This document shows positions 60,876 to 64,000 of a stretch of 64,000 nt of DNA, one piece after another. The position numbers and the translations under genes are program-made. Each line of letters opens with the position of its first letter. Position 1 is the first letter of the stretch. The stretch lies in contig NZ_JAPEOZ010000001.1 of NCBI RefSeq assembly GCF_026340655.1, forward strand, positions 4,340,001 to 4,404,000, written 5' to 3'. The stretch comes from Streptomyces sp. NBC_01275. Its GTDB lineage: Bacteria > Actinomycetota > Actinomycetes > Streptomycetales > Streptomycetaceae. The notes beneath the pieces are model-generated. The model was not told the origin of the DNA and did no database searches. It was given only the letters and a program-made list of their open reading frames with translations.

Positions 60876-62153
60876 TCACTCCCCGGAGGAGTTCGCCAGC
60901 GCCGTGGCCGTCGTCTGCAGCTGGTCCAGGACCTCGGCGGGGCTGCCGTCCGCGGTCACGGCCTGACCGATCCGCTTCTTGATCGCCGCGCTGACCCCGG
61001 CCCAGGAGGTACGCCCGACGGGGGGCAGCTGGGAGAGCGTGAGCTGGTCCAGGAACGGCTGGAGGTCGGCGTCCTCCTTGGTCCCGGTCATCGCCTGGGA
61101 GGCGGAGTTGGTGACGGGCAGCAGGTCGTACTCGCGGGAGAAGTCGACGACGTTGTCCTCGCTGTAGACGAAGTCGAGGAAGTCGCCGATCTCGTCGGCG
61201 TGGCCGTTCTGCTTGAAGGCCGTCATCCAGTCGGCCACGCCCATGGAGACCTTGGCGGGCCCGTTGACGCCGGGCATCGGGACCATGCCGAACTTGACGC
61301 CCTTCTTCTCGGCCGCCTTCATCAGCGAGGGGTGGCCGTTGAGCATGCCGACGTCACCGGCGGTGAACGCGGTGAACGCGTCGGCCCGGTTGAGCTTGCC
61401 CGGCGCGACCGGCCCGGTCAGCCCCTTGCCGACCAGGTCGTTCTTCAGCCAGTCGAAGGTGTCGACGTTCTCGGTGGAGTCGAGGTCGTAGCCGCCGGCG
61501 GTCTGGGCGTAGCCGCCCCCGCCGCTGAGCAGCCACTGCATGGTCTCGGCCTGCGCCTCCTCGGGCCCGAGGGGCAGCGCGTACGGGTACTTCACGCCCT
61601 GTGCCTTGAGCGCCTGGGCGTCCTCGGCGAGTTCGGCCCAGGTGGTGGGCGGGGTGAGGCCCGCCTTGGCGAAGAGGGTCTTGTTGTAGAACAGCAGCCG
61701 GGTGGAGGAGGCGAACGGCATGCCGTACTGCACGCCTCGTACCTTGCCCGCGTCGGCGAGCTGGGAGACGAAGTCGGCCTCGACGGGGATGGAGACCACG
61801 TCGCCGACCTGGTACAGCTTGTCGGCGGCCGCGTAGTCGGCGTACGCGCCGATCTGCGCCATGTCGGGGGCGTCGCCCGAGTCGACCATCTTCTTGACCT
61901 TGGCGTCGACGTCGTTCCAGGAGTAGACGCTCACGTCGACGGTGACGCCGGGGTGGGCCTTCTCGTACGCCTCGACGAGCTGGTCCCAGTACTTCTCGGA
62001 GCTGTTGGCGCCGCTGTCGCCGTAGTCGGCGGCGACGAGTCTCAGGGTGACGTCTTCGGCGCCTGAGGTGACCCCGCATCCGGCGAGAACCGCGGCGATC
62101 CCGAGAAGGGACACCCCCGCGACCATCCCTGACTTCCCTGCCCGCCGCTGCAC
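60876..62153 (-). CDS. Sugar ABC transporter substrate-binding lipoprotein
   Basis: Extracytoplasmic solute-binding lipoprotein of 425 residues (family 1, sugar type). The signal is VQRRAGKSGMVAGVSLLG with lipobox VLAGC. Features: YWDQLVEAYEKAHPGVTVDV, MPFASSTRLLFYNKTLFAKA, TAFTAGDVGMLNGHPSLM and GVADWMTAFKQNG. No permease or ATPase genes are adjacent, so it is an orphan binding protein. The GTG at 62153 has GGGGAG seven bases away; an ATG at 62276 would add a repeat-derived hydrophilic stretch and no better signal. Divergent from nagK and sharing its dre region. Confidence 0.88.
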   Translation of the reverse strand: MQRRAGKSGMVAGVSLLGIAAVLAGCGVTSGAEDVTLRLVAADYGDSGANSSEKYWDQLVEAYEKAHPGVTVDVSVYSWNDVDAKVKKMVDSGDAPDMAQIGAYADYAAADKLYQVGDVVSIPVEADFVSQLADAGKVRGVQYGMPFASSTRLLFYNKTLFAKAGLTPPTTWAELAEDAQALKAQGVKYPYALPLGPEEAQAETMQWLLSGGGGYAQTAGGYDLDSTENVDTFDWLKNDLVGKGLTGPVAPGKLNRADAFTAFTAGDVGMLNGHPSLMKAAEKKGVKFGMVPMPGVNGPAKVSMGVADWMTAFKQNGHADEIGDFLDFVYSEDNVVDFSREYDLLPVTNSASQAMTGTKEDADLQPFLDQLTLSQLPPVGRTSWAGVSAAIKKRIGQAVTADGSPAEVLDQLQTTATALANSSGE

Positions 62154-62194
62154 CGAACCGCTCCCCACTGAATCACTGGACTGTTCACCGGACC

Positions 62195-62242
62195 GATCGC
62201 CCGGCCGATCGCCCGGCCGATCGCCCGGCCGATCGCCCGGCC
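62195..62242. repeat. Four perfect 12-bp tandem repeats GATCGCCCGGCC
   Basis: Units at 62195, 62207, 62219 and 62231 lie in the 5' leader of the lipoprotein gene, between its RBS and the dre sites. Confidence 0.95.
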
Positions 62243-62301
62243 GATTGTCCGACTGACTGCACAACTGATTGCTCATACCAATGGATCCGTTATCCGGAGT
62301 A

Positions 62302-62313
62302 AGGTCTACACCA
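62302..62313. promoter_or_regulatory. dre-like site 1 (DasR)
   Basis: AGGTCTACACCA matches TGGTCTAGACCA at 10 of 12 positions. It is the site nearest to the lipoprotein gene. Confidence 0.5.
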
Positions 62314-62319
62314 TGGCTG

Positions 62320-62331
62320 TGGACTAGACCT
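62320..62331. promoter_or_regulatory. dre site 2 (DasR)
   Basis: TGGACTAGACCT: the right half of the dre palindrome is nearly intact. An identical 12-mer is site 3. Confidence 0.75.
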
Positions 62332-62375
62332 CTACAGGCCTCTCGAGGGCGCACGGTACCCCCAAGACGCGTAAG

Positions 62376-62387
62376 TGGACTAGACCT
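62376..62387. promoter_or_regulatory. dre site 3 (DasR)
   Basis: TGGACTAGACCT again, 29 bases before the nagK start; the arrangement matches DasR control of nagK-nagA known in S. coelicolor. Confidence 0.75.
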
Positions 62388-62415
62388 CTCGCGGGTCTCG
62401 GTCCACACTGTTTCC

Positions 62416-63357
62416 GTGAGACATGTCATCGCCCTCGACGTGGGCGGCACCGGGATGAAGGCCGCCCTGATCGGGGCGGACGGCGCTCTGCTGCACCAAG
62501 CCCGCCGGGCCACCGGCCGTGAGCGCGGCCCCGACGCGGTCGTCGCCGGGATCCTCGGCTTCGCCGCCGAGCTGCGCGCACTCGGCGTGGAGCGGTTCGG
62601 CGAGCCCGCGGTCGCGGCCGGCGTGGCCGTTCCCGGCATCGTCGACGAGACCGCCGGCATCGCCGCCTACGCGGCCAACCTCGGCTGGCGGGACGTACCC
62701 CTGCGCGGGCTGCTCTCCGCGGAGCTCTGGATTCCGGTCGCGCTCGGCCATGACGTGCGCACCGGCGGGCTCGCGGAGGGCCGGATCGGCGCGGGCCGGG
62801 GCGCGGACCGCTTCCTGTTCGTGGCGCTGGGCACCGGCATCGCGGGCGCGATCGGCGTCGACGGCCGGGTGGAGGCGGGCGCGCACGGCTTCGCGGGCGA
62901 GATCGGCCACATCGTCGTACGGCCCGGCGGGACCCCGTGTCCGTGCGGGCAGCGCGGCTGTCTGGAGCGGTTCGCGTCGGCGGCGGCGGTGAGCGAGGCG
63001 TGGGCGGCGGCCTGCGGGGACCCGGAGGCGGACGCCGCGGACTGCGCGAAGGCCGTCGCGTCCGGCGACCCGAACGCCGTCCGGGTCTGGCAGCAGGCCG
63101 TGGACGCGCTCGCCGACGGCCTGGTCACCGCCCTCACCCTGCTGGACCCCCGCACCCTCGTCATCGGCGGCGGCCTGGCAGAGGCGGCCGAAACCCTCTT
63201 CACCCCCCTACGGGAAGCGGTCCGCCAACGGGTCACCTTCCAAAAACTCCCGGAGATCGTCCCGGCGGCGCTGGGGGACACCGCCGGCTGCCTGGGCGCA
63301 GGCCTCCTGGCCTGGGATCTCCTCAACACGACCGACGGCATGGAGGTAGCAACCTAA
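62416..63357 (+). CDS. nagK: ROK-family N-acetylglucosamine kinase
   Basis: Phosphorylates GlcNAc to GlcNAc 6-phosphate; ROK-fold kinase of 313 residues. ATP phosphate loop ALDVGGTGMKAAL, the ROK zinc motif CPCGQRGCLERFAS, GEIGHIVV with the sugar-binding Glu/His, and GGGLAEA are all present. The GTG at 62416 follows two dre sites. The stop codon overlaps the nagA ATG (TAATG), so both are translated together. Substrate is assigned from neighbourhood and dre sites; other N-acyl hexosamines are possible. Confidence 0.9.
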   Translation: MRHVIALDVGGTGMKAALIGADGALLHQARRATGRERGPDAVVAGILGFAAELRALGVERFGEPAVAAGVAVPGIVDETAGIAAYAANLGWRDVPLRGLLSAELWIPVALGHDVRTGGLAEGRIGAGRGADRFLFVALGTGIAGAIGVDGRVEAGAHGFAGEIGHIVVRPGGTPCPCGQRGCLERFASAAAVSEAWAAACGDPEADAADCAKAVASGDPNAVRVWQQAVDALADGLVTALTLLDPRTLVIGGGLAEAAETLFTPLREAVRQRVTFQKLPEIVPAALGDTAGCLGAGLLAWDLLNTTDGMEVAT

Positions 63358-64000
63358 TGGCCACCCCCTCAGGGGCGCGGGGCGTCACATCATGCGGCTC
63401 CGCCGCGTGGGCGCGACCAGCCACAACGCACCCGCAGGTACTGACCGGCGCGAGGGTGGTACTACCCACGGGCACGGTGCCCGACGGCCGCGTGACCATC
63501 GACGGCGCCCGAATCACGGCCAACGCCCCGCAGGGACACGCCGAGGTCGTGGACGTACGGGGCCACTGGCTGGTCCCCGGCTTCATCGACCTGCACAACC
63601 ACGGCGGCGGCGGAGCCTCCTTCTCCGGCACGGCGGACGACGTACAGAAAGCCATCCACACGCACCGCCTGCACGGCACCACCACCCTCGTCGCGTCCAC
63701 CGTCACCGACGACATGGACGTCCTGGTCCGCCAGGCCGGCCTGCTGAGCGAGCTGGCCGAGCAGGGCGACCTGGCCGGGATCCACTTCGAGGGCCCCTTC
63801 ATCTCGCCGTGCCGCAAGGGCGCGCACTCCGAGGGGCTGCTGCGCGACCCGGACCCGGCGGAGGTCCGCAAGCTGATCGACGCGGCGCGCGGCCAGGCGA
63901 GGATGGTCACGCTGGCGACGGAACTGCCGGGCGGCCTGGACTCCGTACGACTGCTCGTCGAACACGGGGTGATCGCCGCCGTCGGGCACACGGACGCGAC
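63357..64000 (+). CDS. nagA: N-acetylglucosamine-6-phosphate deacetylase, 3' end outside window
   Basis: Removes acetate from GlcNAc 6-phosphate, giving glucosamine 6-phosphate for glycolysis or wall synthesis. The 214 visible residues hold the amidohydrolase metal motif DLHNHGGGG, substrate loop TLVASTVTDD and active-site Glu in IHFEGPFIS, ending at AVGHTDAT, the metal histidine region. The ATG overlaps the nagK stop. The first about 25 codons (MATPSGARGV TSCGSAAWAR) come from a dispersed repeat and are not family sequence; the conserved protein begins near VLTGARVVLPTG. The frame is open at the right edge. Confidence 0.92.
   Translation, partial: MATPSGARGVTSCGSAAWARPATTHPQVLTGARVVLPTGTVPDGRVTIDGARITANAPQGHAEVVDVRGHWLVPGFIDLHNHGGGGASFSGTADDVQKAIHTHRLHGTTTLVASTVTDDMDVLVRQAGLLSELAEQGDLAGIHFEGPFISPCRKGAHSEGLLRDPDPAEVRKLIDAARGQARMVTLATELPGGLDSVRLLVEHGVIAAVGHTDA
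63361..63425. repeat. Dispersed repeat family B, copy 2, inside the nagA start
   Basis: Reverse complement of the block at 44996-45058 (GGGGCGCGGGG, GCGGCTCCGCCGCG, GGCGCGACCAGCC). It sits immediately after the nagA ATG and is translated as an N-terminal extension. Confidence 0.8.

Noticed and set aside
60876..62276. Lipoprotein start at the ATG at 62276 with a GDRP-repeat N-terminus
   Set aside because: The GTG at 62153 has a good GGGGAG RBS and a normal lipoprotein signal directly after it.

Overview
The window is GC-rich actinobacterial chromosome, almost certainly Streptomyces: strong third-position GC bias, many GTG starts, frequent leaderless promoters, and gene sets typical of the genus (futalosine-pathway mqnB/mqnD, HelD, bacterial XPB, groEL preceded by CIRCE, nagKA with DasR-type sites, a CebR-box cellulase). 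From memory, gene content and order resemble the part of the S. coelicolor core chromosome that runs from serC back to nagKA. No intact insertion sequence, prophage, CRISPR array or biosynthetic cluster is visible; the unusual material is in small intergenic regions.

Layout. 1-2.3 kb: a partial FAD-linked oxidase and serC. 2.4-5.3 kb: a small accessory strip with a decayed discoidin-domain gene, a DUF1062 gene, a protein I recall as DUF7873, and two tandem RNAs that read as circularly permuted tRNA-like elements. 5.4-13 kb: secreted GH5-CBM2 cellulase with CebR box, a secreted beta-propeller protein, SGNH hydrolase, Uma2 protein, aldo/keto reductase, ThpR, GNAT and MarR-MFS. 14-25.4 kb: RHH protein, NCS2 purine permease, DUF2530, P-type ATPase, two paralogous secreted proteins, a sacsin-type GHKL ATPase and DUF3027. 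25.7-31 kb: MFS, DUF2771 lipoprotein, mqnB-mqnD, cold-shock protein, HAD phosphatase. 31.3-40.3 kb: a DNA-transaction group made of a HAAS membrane protein, an 866-residue protein sharing the XPB N-terminal domain, XPB helicase and HelD.

40.3-47.5 kb: CutC, HD phosphohydrolase, GNAT, then the MurNAc-recycling operon murR-murQ-murP. 47.5-52 kb: tannase-like esterase, metallophosphoesterase, Old Yellow Enzyme. 52.3-56.7 kb: groEL with two CIRCE operators, cspA-type gene, MoaD/CysO-like sulfur carrier and thrC. 57-60.4 kb: glucosyl-3-phosphoglycerate synthase, otsA and otsB (compatible-solute synthesis). 60.6-64 kb: DUF3263, a sugar-binding lipoprotein and nagK-nagA, which runs off the right edge.

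Connecting themes are amino-sugar and wall recycling (murQ/murP, nagK/nagA, DasR-type sites, one of them upstream of cutC), stress and osmolyte functions (groEL, csp, otsAB, gpgS), and a high density of short tandem repeats in intergenic DNA and low-complexity linkers. The most interesting feature is the 4.17-5.27 kb unit: a conserved gene of unknown function followed by two RNAs whose acceptor, D, anticodon and T arms pair only if the 3' half of each tRNA lies before its 5' half.
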